NCBI GenBank assembly: GCA_964639255.1
Contig: CAZXDP010000020.1
Location: forward strand, 1-38,871
DNA from: NZQO01 sp964639255
GTDB taxonomy: Bacteria > Bacteroidota > Bacteroidia > Flavobacteriales > Flavobacteriaceae
Direction: 5' to 3'
DNA: 38,871 bases
Under the pieces are notes generated by a model that was not told the DNA's origin, did not search any database, and worked only from the letters and a program-made list of their open reading frames with translations. The translations under genes were made by a program, and so were the position numbers. Positions within the stretch are counted from its first letter, which is position 1, and the number at the start of each line of letters is the position of its first letter. Below, piece after piece: positions 32,012 to 38,871 of the stretch.

Positions 32012-33631
32012 TTATCTTGATTTCCGAACGCGTTTCAACACAAGGAAATTCTGCGGATTGATGCCCAGTCCGTGCACATTTTTACCTACAAAACGAATGG
32101 CCATATCATAATAAAGCGGCACAACAGGCGCATCGCTTACAACAATACTATCCATCTTAGCATACAGTTCTTTGCGCCTATCTATATCTGAAAGGGTCAA
32201 GGCCTTGTTATAAAGACTGTCGAAGGTTTCATTTTTATAGTGGGTGTAGTTGGGGCCGTTCGGGGTGAAATTTTCCGAATAAAATAAGGAAAGATAGTTT
32301 TCCGCATCGGGATAATCGGCGATCCAACTCGCCCGGAAGATATCCAATTCACCACTGCTTTTCATTTGCCGAAGGGTAGAGGGGGGCATCACATCGACCG
32401 TTACCGCAATTCCAATTTTTTCAAGCTCCCGCTGCACGTATTCACAGATGTCCAAATATTGGCTGTTGGTCCCTATGGTGATCTCTGGCTTGCGGTCGCC
32501 CGTTTCTTCGGTATATTGGGCCACCAGCTGTCGTGCCTTTTCTGGATCGTAATCGTATCCCTCAATCTGTGCGAACCCGGGCAGACCTTTCGGTATCATA
32601 CCGTGGGTGGCCGGAATGCCCATACCATTGCGCAGGTATTGTATCATTGCCTTCCTATCAAATCCATAATTAATTGCCTTTCGCAGGGCTAGCGATTGAA
32701 TTTCGGGCGAGGTTACCGGCATAAAGATGCCTAGGTATTCGGTATTGAGATAGGGCCCGGTAATGAGCTGTACCCGGTCTCTATAGGCCGGTTGCAAACG
32801 CCCCGTATTGGTTAGAATCTCATCTTTATATGAATTGTCCAAACCCGAGACCAAATCGAGTTTGCCCTGTGCGAACTGGAGAAATTCACTTTGCTTATCT
32901 GGAAGGAAGGTGATGGAAACAGCTTCCAAATAGGGCAATCTGTTACCTTGACCATCGGTTTCAAAGTACAATGGATTCTTCCGTAGTACCAGTTTTACAT
33001 TCTCTTCCCAAAGCTTGAATTGAAATGGACCGGTGCCCACGGGATGGCTCCTAAAATCATTTCCGTAGAATACAACCGCTTCTTTCGGCACTACCGAAGC
33101 ATACCTCATAGAAAGCAAACCAAGAAATGCCGGAAATGGCTTTGTAAGTTGAATTACCAAGGTAGAATCATTCTCGGCGCGATAGGAAGCAACATTATTC
33201 ATGATCCAACTGCCCGGGGATGCAACCTGTTCATCGACAAGCCTGTCAAAACTGTACACGAAATCATTGGCTGTTACCGTGCGCGTAGAGTCGCTACCAA
33301 AAACCGCATTCTTGTGGAAATAGACATCGTCCCGAAGGGTAAAACTATAGGTAAGAGTGCTGTCGTTTATTTCCCACCGTTTGGCAATATCGGGCCTTAT
33401 TTGCAGTGAATCGTCCAACTGCACCAGTCCGTTGAACAATTGGTTGGTTGGCCAAATATTCTGTTGGTTACGGGCAAAAGCAGGGTCTAGACTGCTAGTA
33501 ATGCTATGTTCGTTATACCGAAAAACGAGATGATCGCGATTAGAATCGGCATTAGATTGGCAAGAAGATAGCGTCCACAGGGTACAACCAACTGAAAATA
33601 CGTAAGTTAGGTAGTTAAACAGCTTGCTCAT
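32012..33631 (-). CDS. Oligopeptide-type ABC substrate-binding lipoprotein (SBP family 5)
   Basis: The 539-residue protein has a lipoprotein signal with lipobox LSSC and acylated C24. The mature part follows the DppA/OppA family 5 layout: RPDIAKRWEINDSTLTYSFTLRDDVYFH near 80, then FVYSFDRL, and SHPVGTGPFQFKLWEENVKLVLRKNPLYF near 190. The family captures peptides, nickel or other small ligands for an ABC importer. No permease or ATPase gene lies nearby, so the partner must be elsewhere, or the protein works alone. In Bacteroidota such a lipoprotein may sit in the outer or inner membrane. Confidence 0.88.
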   Translation of the reverse strand: MSKLFNYLTYVFSVGCTLWTLSSCQSNADSNRDHLVFRYNEHSITSSLDPAFARNQQNIWPTNQLFNGLVQLDDSLQIRPDIAKRWEINDSTLTYSFTLRDDVYFHKNAVFGSDSTRTVTANDFVYSFDRLVDEQVASPGSWIMNNVASYRAENDSTLVIQLTKPFPAFLGLLSMRYASVVPKEAVVFYGNDFRSHPVGTGPFQFKLWEENVKLVLRKNPLYFETDGQGNRLPYLEAVSITFLPDKQSEFLQFAQGKLDLVSGLDNSYKDEILTNTGRLQPAYRDRVQLITGPYLNTEYLGIFMPVTSPEIQSLALRKAINYGFDRKAMIQYLRNGMGIPATHGMIPKGLPGFAQIEGYDYDPEKARQLVAQYTEETGDRKPEITIGTNSQYLDICEYVQRELEKIGIAVTVDVMPPSTLRQMKSSGELDIFRASWIADYPDAENYLSLFYSENFTPNGPNYTHYKNETFDSLYNKALTLSDIDRRKELYAKMDSIVVSDAPVVPLYYDMAIRFVGKNVHGLGINPQNFLVLKRVRKSR

Positions 33632-33658
33632 AGGTTTTCGGGAACCGATTTAAGTTTG

Positions 33659-33666
33659 TATTTTTG
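33659..33666 (+). promoter_or_regulatory. Promoter -7 element of mtaB
   Basis: TATTTTTG is an exact TAnnTTTG match, 25 bases upstream of the mtaB ATG, within the 60-bp divergent spacer. Confidence 0.5.
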
Positions 33667-33691
33667 CACCCCGCTCGCCAAAAGTACAAGA

Positions 33692-35029
33692 ATGAACGCT
33701 ACAAAAAAAGTCGCTTTTTACACCTTGGGCTGCAAGCTCAACTTCAGTGAGACCTCTACTATTGCCCGCAATTTCACCGAGGAGGGTTTTCAGCGCGTGG
33801 ACTTTGACCAAAAAGCTGATATTTATGTAATTAATACGTGCAGTGTAACCGAAAATGCCGACAAGCGTTTTAAAAGTATCGTGCGCAATGCGCAAAAGAC
33901 CAATCCAGATGCTTTTGTGGCCGCCATTGGGTGCTATGCCCAGTTGAAGCCCGAAGAACTGGCCGATGTAAACGGTGTAGACCTGGTACTGGGGGCTACC
34001 GAAAAATTCAAGATTACCCACTACCTGAACGACCTTACAAAAAATGACTTTGGTGAAATTCATTCTTGCGAGATTGAGGACGCCGATTTCTACGTGGGTT
34101 CGTATTCCATTGGAGACCGTACCCGGGCCTTTTTAAAGGTGCAAGATGGATGCGATTATAAATGTACATATTGCACTATCCCATTGGCAAGGGGTATTTC
34201 ACGCAGCGATACCTTGCCTAATGTATTAAAGAACGCTTCAGAAATTGCTGCTCAAGGCATTAAGGAAATCGTACTTACGGGAGTGAATATTGGCGATTAC
34301 GGCAAAGGTGAATTTGGAAACAAACGTCACGAGCATACGTTCTTCCAGCTTTGCGAAGCGTTGGACGCTGTTCCAGGTATAGAGCGACTTAGGATATCTT
34401 CTATAGAGCCCAATCTGCTGAAAAATGAGACCATCGATTTCGTCGCGCGTTCCCGCACTTTCGTGCCACATTTTCACATTCCGTTACAAAGCGGATGCAA
34501 CGATTTACTGAAATTGATGCGTCGCCGCTATATGCGCGAACTATATGCCGATAGGGTGAGGCGAATTCGCGAGACGATGCCGCACGCCTGTATTGGGGTA
34601 GATGTAATTGTGGGATTCCCAGGCGAAACAGAGGAGCGTTTCTTGGAAACCTACCACTTTTTAAATGAACTTGAAATTTCTTACCTACACGTATTTACCT
34701 ATTCTGAAAGGGATAATACTCCCGCCGCAACGATGGAAGGTAGGGTGGGACTGCGTACCCGTAAGAAGAGAAGCAAGATGTTGCGCGGACTCTCGGCTAA
34801 AAAGCGTCGGGCATTTTATGAAAGTCAATTGGGTAGCGTGCGCACCGTTCTGTTTGAAGGAGAAAACAAAATGGGGTACATCCATGGGTTTACCGAAAAT
34901 TACGTCAAGGTAAAAGCGCCTTGGGACCCCTACTTGGTAAATACCCTGCAAAAGGTCAAGCTTACTGAAATTTCAGAAGATGGATTGGTACGTTTTGAAT
35001 TTATAGAGCAACCTGTACCGGTTGTGTGA
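33692..35029 (+). CDS. mtaB: tRNA ms2t6A37 methylthiotransferase
   Basis: I start at MNATKKVAFYTLGCKLN; an ATG 12 codons upstream overlaps the promoter. This 445-residue radical-SAM enzyme adds a methylthio group to t6A at position 37 of ANN-decoding tRNAs. The N-terminal [4Fe-4S] cysteines are C14, C50 and C81 (LGCKLN, NTCSVTENADKR, AIGCYAQ). The radical-SAM triad is C154, C158 and C161 in DGCDYKCTYCTIPLARG, and a TRAM-like domain closes the C-terminus. LGCKLN, rather than GCQMN, separates MtaB from MiaB and RimO. It ends six bases from a convergent acetyltransferase gene, with no obvious terminator. Confidence 0.94.
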   Translation: MNATKKVAFYTLGCKLNFSETSTIARNFTEEGFQRVDFDQKADIYVINTCSVTENADKRFKSIVRNAQKTNPDAFVAAIGCYAQLKPEELADVNGVDLVLGATEKFKITHYLNDLTKNDFGEIHSCEIEDADFYVGSYSIGDRTRAFLKVQDGCDYKCTYCTIPLARGISRSDTLPNVLKNASEIAAQGIKEIVLTGVNIGDYGKGEFGNKRHEHTFFQLCEALDAVPGIERLRISSIEPNLLKNETIDFVARSRTFVPHFHIPLQSGCNDLLKLMRRRYMRELYADRVRRIRETMPHACIGVDVIVGFPGETEERFLETYHFLNELEISYLHVFTYSERDNTPAATMEGRVGLRTRKKRSKMLRGLSAKKRRAFYESQLGSVRTVLFEGENKMGYIHGFTENYVKVKAPWDPYLVNTLQKVKLTEISEDGLVRFEFIEQPVPVV

Positions 35030-35035
35030 CAACGG

Positions 35036-35335
35036 TTAAATACTAATACCCACCGGTAGAAGTTCCTTGTATTTCCTTCGATTCTTCCGCATAAATCCGG
35101 CAATTTCTGGACTGGTGGGGACAAGGCTAATGCCTCGCTGCTTCACCTCCTCGAACACTGCTTTAATGAAGATGTCGCGAAAGCCCTGTTCTTCTAAATC
35201 GTCGGGCATCTCATATTTTGTTAGGAAAATCTTTCGGTCCTGCAAGGCATATTCAATGCGGGCCATATTATCTCCAATTTCAAGCTCGAACTGTCTTAAA
35301 AATTCATTGTCGGTAATTTCTACATCTTCAATCAT
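35036..35335 (-). CDS. Small GNAT-type acetyltransferase (YjdJ-like)
   Basis: I start at MIEDVEITDNEFLRQFEL, giving a 99-residue product; an upstream ATG would lengthen it into the pirin gene. It has the compact N-acetyltransferase pattern: IGDNMARIEYALQDRKIFLTK, then DLEEQGFRDIFIKAVFEEVKQRG, then a short C-terminal strand with PTSPEIAGFMRKNRRKYKEL. The usual Q/RxxGxG/A acetyl-CoA loop is modified to EEQGF. It overlaps the pirin gene by eight bases (ATGATTGA holds both start and stop), so the two are translationally coupled. The acceptor is unknown. Confidence 0.75.
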   Translation of the reverse strand: MIEDVEITDNEFLRQFELEIGDNMARIEYALQDRKIFLTKYEMPDDLEEQGFRDIFIKAVFEEVKQRGISLVPTSPEIAGFMRKNRRKYKELLPVGISI

Positions 35336-36068
35336 AAGGAGTATTTTTAGATGAATCCATGGGTACTTCAATCACTAATATATGGCTGTTTTCGGTGGTA
35401 GTTATGGTTACAGCATCTATTTCCCAAATTCCAATTGCATCACGTGGGGCGAGGTTCTCACCGGTAACGGTAACAGCGCCGCTAATCACAAAAACGTACA
35501 CCCCGTGCGATTTGTTGTGGAGCGTGTAGGTGGTCTCTGTAGGCCGGTTGAATTTTCCGAGGGAAAAATAGGCCTGTTGATGCAGCCATAGCTCGTCCTT
35601 GCTCGCCTTGTCTTTGGGTTTTATCACCGTGCAGAGCTCGTTTTCGCGCATAAGGGAGGCTATTTTTTTTTGGTCGTATCTGGGCGGTACATTCTTCGTT
35701 TCTGGCAATACCCAGATTTGGAATAACGAAACCGGCTCGGTGGAACTCGCATTCATCTCGCTGTGCTCAACCCCGCTGCCGGCACTCATAATTTGTATAT
35801 CTCCCGCCGCTATAACGCCTTCGCCACCGGTAGAATCCTTGTGCCGCAAAGCGCCCTCCTGCGGAATGGTGACAATTTCCATATTTTGGTGCGGGTGCGT
35901 GCCAAAACCTGCACCGGGAGCTACTCTATCATCATTGAGCACGCGCAGTTGTCCAAATTGAATTCGGTTGGGGTTAAAGTAACTGGCAAAACTGAAGGAA
36001 TAATTGGCCTGAAGCCAACCATAATCGGCAGTGCCTCGGGTGCTAGCGGGATGTAAAATCTTTTTCAT
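35328..36068 (-). CDS. Pirin family protein (bicupin)
   Basis: This 246-residue bicupin is similar to YhhW-type pirins, with quercetinase activity in some members. The N-terminal cupin keeps all four metal ligands: H58 and H60 in THPHQNMEIVT, and H102 and E104 in GVEHSEMN. The start motif FNPNRIQFGQLRVLNDD is also typical. It would act in the cytoplasm. It is followed, with overlap, by a small acetyltransferase. The physiological substrate is not evident from context. Confidence 0.9.
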   Translation of the reverse strand: MKKILHPASTRGTADYGWLQANYSFSFASYFNPNRIQFGQLRVLNDDRVAPGAGFGTHPHQNMEIVTIPQEGALRHKDSTGGEGVIAAGDIQIMSAGSGVEHSEMNASSTEPVSLFQIWVLPETKNVPPRYDQKKIASLMRENELCTVIKPKDKASKDELWLHQQAYFSLGKFNRPTETTYTLHNKSHGVYVFVISGAVTVTGENLAPRDAIGIWEIDAVTITTTENSHILVIEVPMDSSKNTPYD

Positions 36069-36096
36069 GGGCGCACCAATTGCAGAAAGAGTGTGG

Positions 36097-36104
36097 TATC
36101 TTTG
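36097..36104 (+). promoter_or_regulatory. Promoter -7 element of alpha/beta hydrolase gene
   Basis: TATCTTTG is an exact TAnnTTTG match, 56 bases upstream of the ATG at 36161. A TTG lies 14 nt before it, which is short for a -33 element. Confidence 0.45.
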
Positions 36105-36160
36105 CTATACAAAGTTACGAAAATTCGTTTGTATTCCTTTAAACGATCGAGGAGTCGCAT

Positions 36161-36826
36161 ATGGTTTCTGAAAAAAAACATGTCTATTTTGTACCTGGTA
36201 TGGCAGCGGGCAAGGAGATTTTCAAGAATATCTCCTTGCCAACTGAAACATTTGAGATCAATATACTGGAATGGTTAATTCCCGAAAAAGGGGAGCGCAT
36301 GCAAGCATATGCCCAGCGAATGGCGAAGCAAATCACCGCACCCAATCCTATACTGGTGGGTGTTTCCTTTGGTGGTGTGGTGGCGCAGGAAATCGCTACG
36401 GTTATCGATGTAGAAAAGGTCGTGATTATCTCCAGCGTGAAGTCGGCACGCGAATTGCCCACCCGAATGAAATTTGCCCGCAAAACAGGTGCTTATAAGC
36501 TTATTCCTACAGGAATGATGCTTAGCGCAGACGACCTGACGAAATTTGCCATTGGTCCGCGCACCAAAAAACGGTTAAAACTCTACCAAGAGTTTCTGCA
36601 CGTTCGAAACAAGCAGTATCTTGATTGGGCCATAGAGCATATGGTAACTTGGCAGCGCAAGGAACCATTGCCCAATGTAATTCACATCCATGGAGATGAG
36701 GATATCGTCTTTCCCATTCAAAAAATTGACGATTGCATTGTAATAAAAGGAGGGACCCATATTATGCTGCTCAATAAAGGCAGCCAGGTTTCAGAAAAAC
36801 TGGAAGAAATTATTTCGGGGAATTGA
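36161..36826 (+). CDS. Alpha/beta hydrolase family protein
   Basis: This 221-residue protein has the alpha/beta-hydrolase fold with nucleophile elbow GVSFGGVVAQE (S69), acid in HGDEDIVFP (D181) and base in GGTHIML (H200). The strand-turn before the nucleophile is intact, and there is no signal peptide, so it is cytoplasmic. The start is at MVSEKKHVYFVPGM, after a 56-base leader. The substrate is not predictable; esterase or thioesterase activity is most likely. It reads towards the lytic transglycosylase gene on the same strand, 56 bases apart. Confidence 0.82.
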   Translation: MVSEKKHVYFVPGMAAGKEIFKNISLPTETFEINILEWLIPEKGERMQAYAQRMAKQITAPNPILVGVSFGGVVAQEIATVIDVEKVVIISSVKSARELPTRMKFARKTGAYKLIPTGMMLSADDLTKFAIGPRTKKRLKLYQEFLHVRNKQYLDWAIEHMVTWQRKEPLPNVIHIHGDEDIVFPIQKIDDCIVIKGGTHIMLLNKGSQVSEKLEEIISGN

Positions 36827-36860
36827 CATGGTATTGCTTTACATTACGCGGTTTGTTTGT

Positions 36861-36868
36861 TATCTTTA
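36861..36868 (+). promoter_or_regulatory. Promoter -7-like element of lytic transglycosylase gene
   Basis: TATCTTTA, one base off consensus, lies 14 bases before the ATG at 36883. The same octamer is seen upstream of the second T9SS paralogue. Confidence 0.4.
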
Positions 36869-36882
36869 AAAAAAGTTGAATT

Positions 36883-37818
36883 ATGAAATTTTTATCTAAA
36901 ATAGGATTGTTGGTGCTCTTTGCTGGGGTTATTGCCGTGTCTATTAATGCCGTACAGCAACCAGATACCAACGAAAGTCTTGAAAAGAAATTGGTAAACG
37001 ACTATAACGTTTACGCCCTGCCAATTCCAGAAACCATGGATTTTGCGGGAGAGCCGGTGCCATTAGACGATCCCGATATTCGCGAGCGTTTCGATAGGGA
37101 GTTGCTCGTAAATACGTATTGGCAATCTAACGGGCTGCTAATTATTAAACGTGCCAACAAATATTTTCCCATTCTTGAGCCCTTACTGGCAAAGTATGGA
37201 CTTCCCGATGACTTCAAATATCTGGCCGTGGCCGAAAGCGGACTCGAAAATAACAGCTCCCCGGCAGGAGCCGCAGGTTTTTGGCATTTTCTGAAAAGCA
37301 CGGGCCGGGAGTACGGACTCGAGATAAACGATTATGTAGACGAGCGTTATCACTTGGAAAAGGCGACAAAGGTAGCAGCAGAGTACCTTAAAAGTTCCAA
37401 GGAGCGCTTCGGAAGCTGGACAATGGCCGCTGCGGCCTACAATGCCGGTAATTACGGTGTAAGCAAGCAAGTAGATAGACAGCAAAGCAATGAGAATTAT
37501 TACAATCTGCTTCTGAATGACGAAACGAGCCGATATGTGTTTCGAATTTTGGCATTTAAGGAAATCTTGGGCAACCCCAAAAAGTACGGTTTCAATTTTC
37601 GCGAACAGGATTTGTACCACACCATCCCTACCTATAAGGTGAAAGTAGATACCGAGGTGACCGATTTTGCCGAATTTGCCAAGCAATATGGCATTTCCTA
37701 TAAAATTTTAAAATTGCACAATCCATGGTTGCGCGACACCTATTTGAAAAATGCTTCAGGCAAGGAGTATTTTATTGAAATTCCTGAAAAGGGGTACTAC
37801 ACCGTAACGGGTCAATAA
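36883..37818 (+). CDS. Membrane-anchored lytic transglycosylase (SLT fold)
   Basis: This 311-residue protein has an N-terminal signal or anchor (IGLLVLFAGVIAVSINAV). The SLT domain (about 85-215) contains catalytic glutamate E118 in AVAESGLENNSSPAGAAGFW and the fold marker AAAAYNAGNYGVSKQ. It cleaves peptidoglycan glycan strands to 1,6-anhydro products in the periplasm. The region after 240 (TYKVKVDTEVTDFAEFAKQYG...) resembles a LysM-like module, as in MltD. The next gene starts directly after its stop, so the two are cotranscribed. Confidence 0.9.
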   Translation: MKFLSKIGLLVLFAGVIAVSINAVQQPDTNESLEKKLVNDYNVYALPIPETMDFAGEPVPLDDPDIRERFDRELLVNTYWQSNGLLIIKRANKYFPILEPLLAKYGLPDDFKYLAVAESGLENNSSPAGAAGFWHFLKSTGREYGLEINDYVDERYHLEKATKVAAEYLKSSKERFGSWTMAAAAYNAGNYGVSKQVDRQQSNENYYNLLLNDETSRYVFRILAFKEILGNPKKYGFNFREQDLYHTIPTYKVKVDTEVTDFAEFAKQYGISYKILKLHNPWLRDTYLKNASGKEYFIEIPEKGYYTVTGQ

Positions 37819-38196
37819 ATGAGGTCTATGAGCATCACCTTGGTTCTTACCCTTATCATAATCGGTTTGTTGGCGGGCATTTTGAGCGGATTTATGGGCG
37901 TAGGAGGGGGCGTAATTATGATTCCGCTAATGATTCTCCTGCTAGGCTATAGCCAACATCAGGCACAGGGCACAAGTTTGGCCGTTTTAGCCATACCTGT
38001 TACCTTTTGGGCGGCATACAATTATTACAGCGCTGGCCATGTAAACTGGAAATTTGCAATTATTATGGCACTGGCATTCGTAGTGGGTGGCTATCTTGGA
38101 TCTAAGTTCGCTATTTCTCTGGACCAATCGGTACTCAAGAAAATTTTCGGCGTCGTCTTGTTGATTGCCGCGATAAAATTGTTCTTCGAAAAATAA
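37819..38196 (+). CDS. Half-length TauE/SafE-family membrane protein
   Basis: This 125-residue protein has about four TM helices. The first carries the family repeat motif GFMGVGGGVIMIPLM, and GTSLAVLAIPVTFWAAYNYY follows. TauE/SafE permeases normally have about 250 residues made of two such repeats, so this is a single-repeat form that might act as a dimer. The frame is intact, and no second half lies downstream on this strand before the convergent gene. Its ATG touches the stop codon of the transglycosylase gene. It may export sulfite or other organic anions. Confidence 0.82.
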   Translation: MRSMSITLVLTLIIIGLLAGILSGFMGVGGGVIMIPLMILLLGYSQHQAQGTSLAVLAIPVTFWAAYNYYSAGHVNWKFAIIMALAFVVGGYLGSKFAISLDQSVLKKIFGVVLLIAAIKLFFEK

Positions 38197-38202
38197 TTGA
38201 TT

Positions 38203-38871
38203 CTATGGTGCGTCCTGTGAAGCCAGTTCTTCTTGGGACAAATCGATAGACTGAAAATTAGACAATCCTTTTAAATACGATTGGTAATAGAGGTTGAAAG
38301 AAGAATCGTAAGGTTCCCCATAGGGATGCAGAACACCACGACGAATATCTAGGATTTGCTTGGTACTATCTATAAAGAAGGATGTCGGGAACCCCAGACT
38401 ATGTTTTAAGGTTTCAATAATGTGGTCGTGCCTATTTTCGGCCTCGTCAACATACACCAGAGTGATGTCGTTGCTATATTCCTTGGCCACCTCCCGTACG
38501 TTCTTCTTGGAATCCCAGAAAAGGACCACCACCTGAACTTCGTCATAATACAAATCGGCAATTTTGTTGAGTGCGGGAATTTCACCTACTCCAGGAGCGC
38601 ACCAAGCGGCATAGGTCATCAAAAAAACGGGCTTTTCGAAATCATAAAACTCGATGGTGCGGCCCGATGCCTTTTTTACCTTAAAATTATCCATGTAGCT
38701 ACCGCGGGCCACATGGGTAACGAGCGAGTCGAACAAAAATTCGGCGCGCTCATAATCTTCGGTTGCGAAAGCTAATTGCGATTGCTGCCTAAATTTTTTG
38801 ATATTTTTCCCAATAACTTCTGAAAAACGGACTTTGTTCCCATCTTCAATTTGTGAAAGGGCTATATAGGG
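38203..38871 (-). CDS. TlpA-like thioredoxin-fold protein, 5' end outside window
   Basis: The open frame continues without a stop to the right edge, so about 223 residues are visible and the true start lies outside. A TTG at 38736 is internal and should not be used as a start. The thioredoxin core begins KASGRTIEFYDFEKPVFLMT. The active-site region is AAWCAPGVGEIPAL: the first cysteine is present, but the usual second is replaced by glycine (CAPG instead of CxxC). The TSFF-x-D segment GFPTSFFID supplies the cis-proline region. It may act as a monothiol reductase, peroxiredoxin-like or binding protein. The gene converges with the TauE-like gene at six bases. Confidence 0.8.
   Translation of the reverse strand, partial: PYIALSQIEDGNKVRFSEVIGKNIKKFRQQSQLAFATEDYERAEFLFDSLVTHVARGSYMDNFKVKKASGRTIEFYDFEKPVFLMTYAAWCAPGVGEIPALNKIADLYYDEVQVVVLFWDSKKNVREVAKEYSNDITLVYVDEAENRHDHIIETLKHSLGFPTSFFIDSTKQILDIRRGVLHPYGEPYDSSFNLYYQSYLKGLSNFQSIDLSQEELASQDAP

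Noticed and set aside
32012..33631. Complete peptide ABC importer locus
   Set aside because: Neither neighbour is a permease or ATPase; only the binding protein is here.
38203..38736. TTG at 38736 as the start of the thioredoxin-fold gene
   Set aside because: The frame stays open without a stop to the window edge and upstream residues look like coding sequence, so the gene is partial and this TTG is internal.

Overview
The window reads as chromosome of a marine-type Flavobacteriaceae bacterium (Bacteroidota). Supporting signs are four proteins with C-terminal type IX secretion (T9SS) sorting domains, TAnnTTTG promoter -7 elements with little Shine-Dalgarno signal, a zinc-free type B ribosomal protein L31, MtaB, DUF4199 and DUF4168 proteins, and moderate GC. 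I see no tRNA, rRNA, CRISPR array, prophage or insertion sequence.

Layout. 1-4.9 kb (minus): a fatty-acid beta-oxidation operon, MarR regulator - HAD/enoyl-CoA hydratase fusion - thiolase, with two four-helix-bundle (S23/IVP-type) genes embedded in it and bounded by degenerate AGATATGAGA repeats. A 14-bp palindrome over the MarR promoter looks like its operator. 5.0-7.4 kb: an acidic-tailed lipoprotein and a convergent long-chain acyl-CoA synthetase, which belongs functionally with the beta-oxidation genes. 7.5-13.6 kb (minus): a secreted M14 carboxypeptidase and PurL. 13.8-20.1 kb: two tandem paralogous T9SS-exported proteins of unknown function and a convergent secreted endonuclease I, followed by a 16S rRNA m5C methyltransferase and a divergent Asp-box lipoprotein. 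22.5-24.0 kb (minus): an ECF sigma factor, a one-TM presumed anti-sigma protein and a small periplasmic helical protein, an envelope-stress-type operon.

24.0-24.55 kb has no convincing protein gene. It holds what I consider the most novel signal: two paralogous tandem small transcription units on the plus strand. Each has a pair of about 14-nt direct-repeat boxes 20-21 nt apart, a Bacteroidetes-type promoter, a hairpin with a GCCCCAA loop about 41 nt downstream of the -7 element, and an intrinsic terminator. They look like twin small RNAs under a common regulator.

24.5-29.7 kb (minus): DUF4199 membrane protein, family 2 glycosyltransferase, phosphosugar mutase and an MsbA-like ABC exporter form a likely envelope/glycan operon. 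29.8-32.0 kb (plus): rpmE2, a GlmU-like beta-helix protein and a DUF4168 protein. 32.0-38.9 kb: an orphan oligopeptide-binding lipoprotein, MtaB, a small acetyltransferase overlapping a pirin, an alpha/beta hydrolase, a lytic transglycosylase, a half-length TauE-like protein, and a thioredoxin-fold protein whose 5' end runs off the window and which lacks the resolving cysteine.

All assignments come from reading sequence and motifs; no database search was run.
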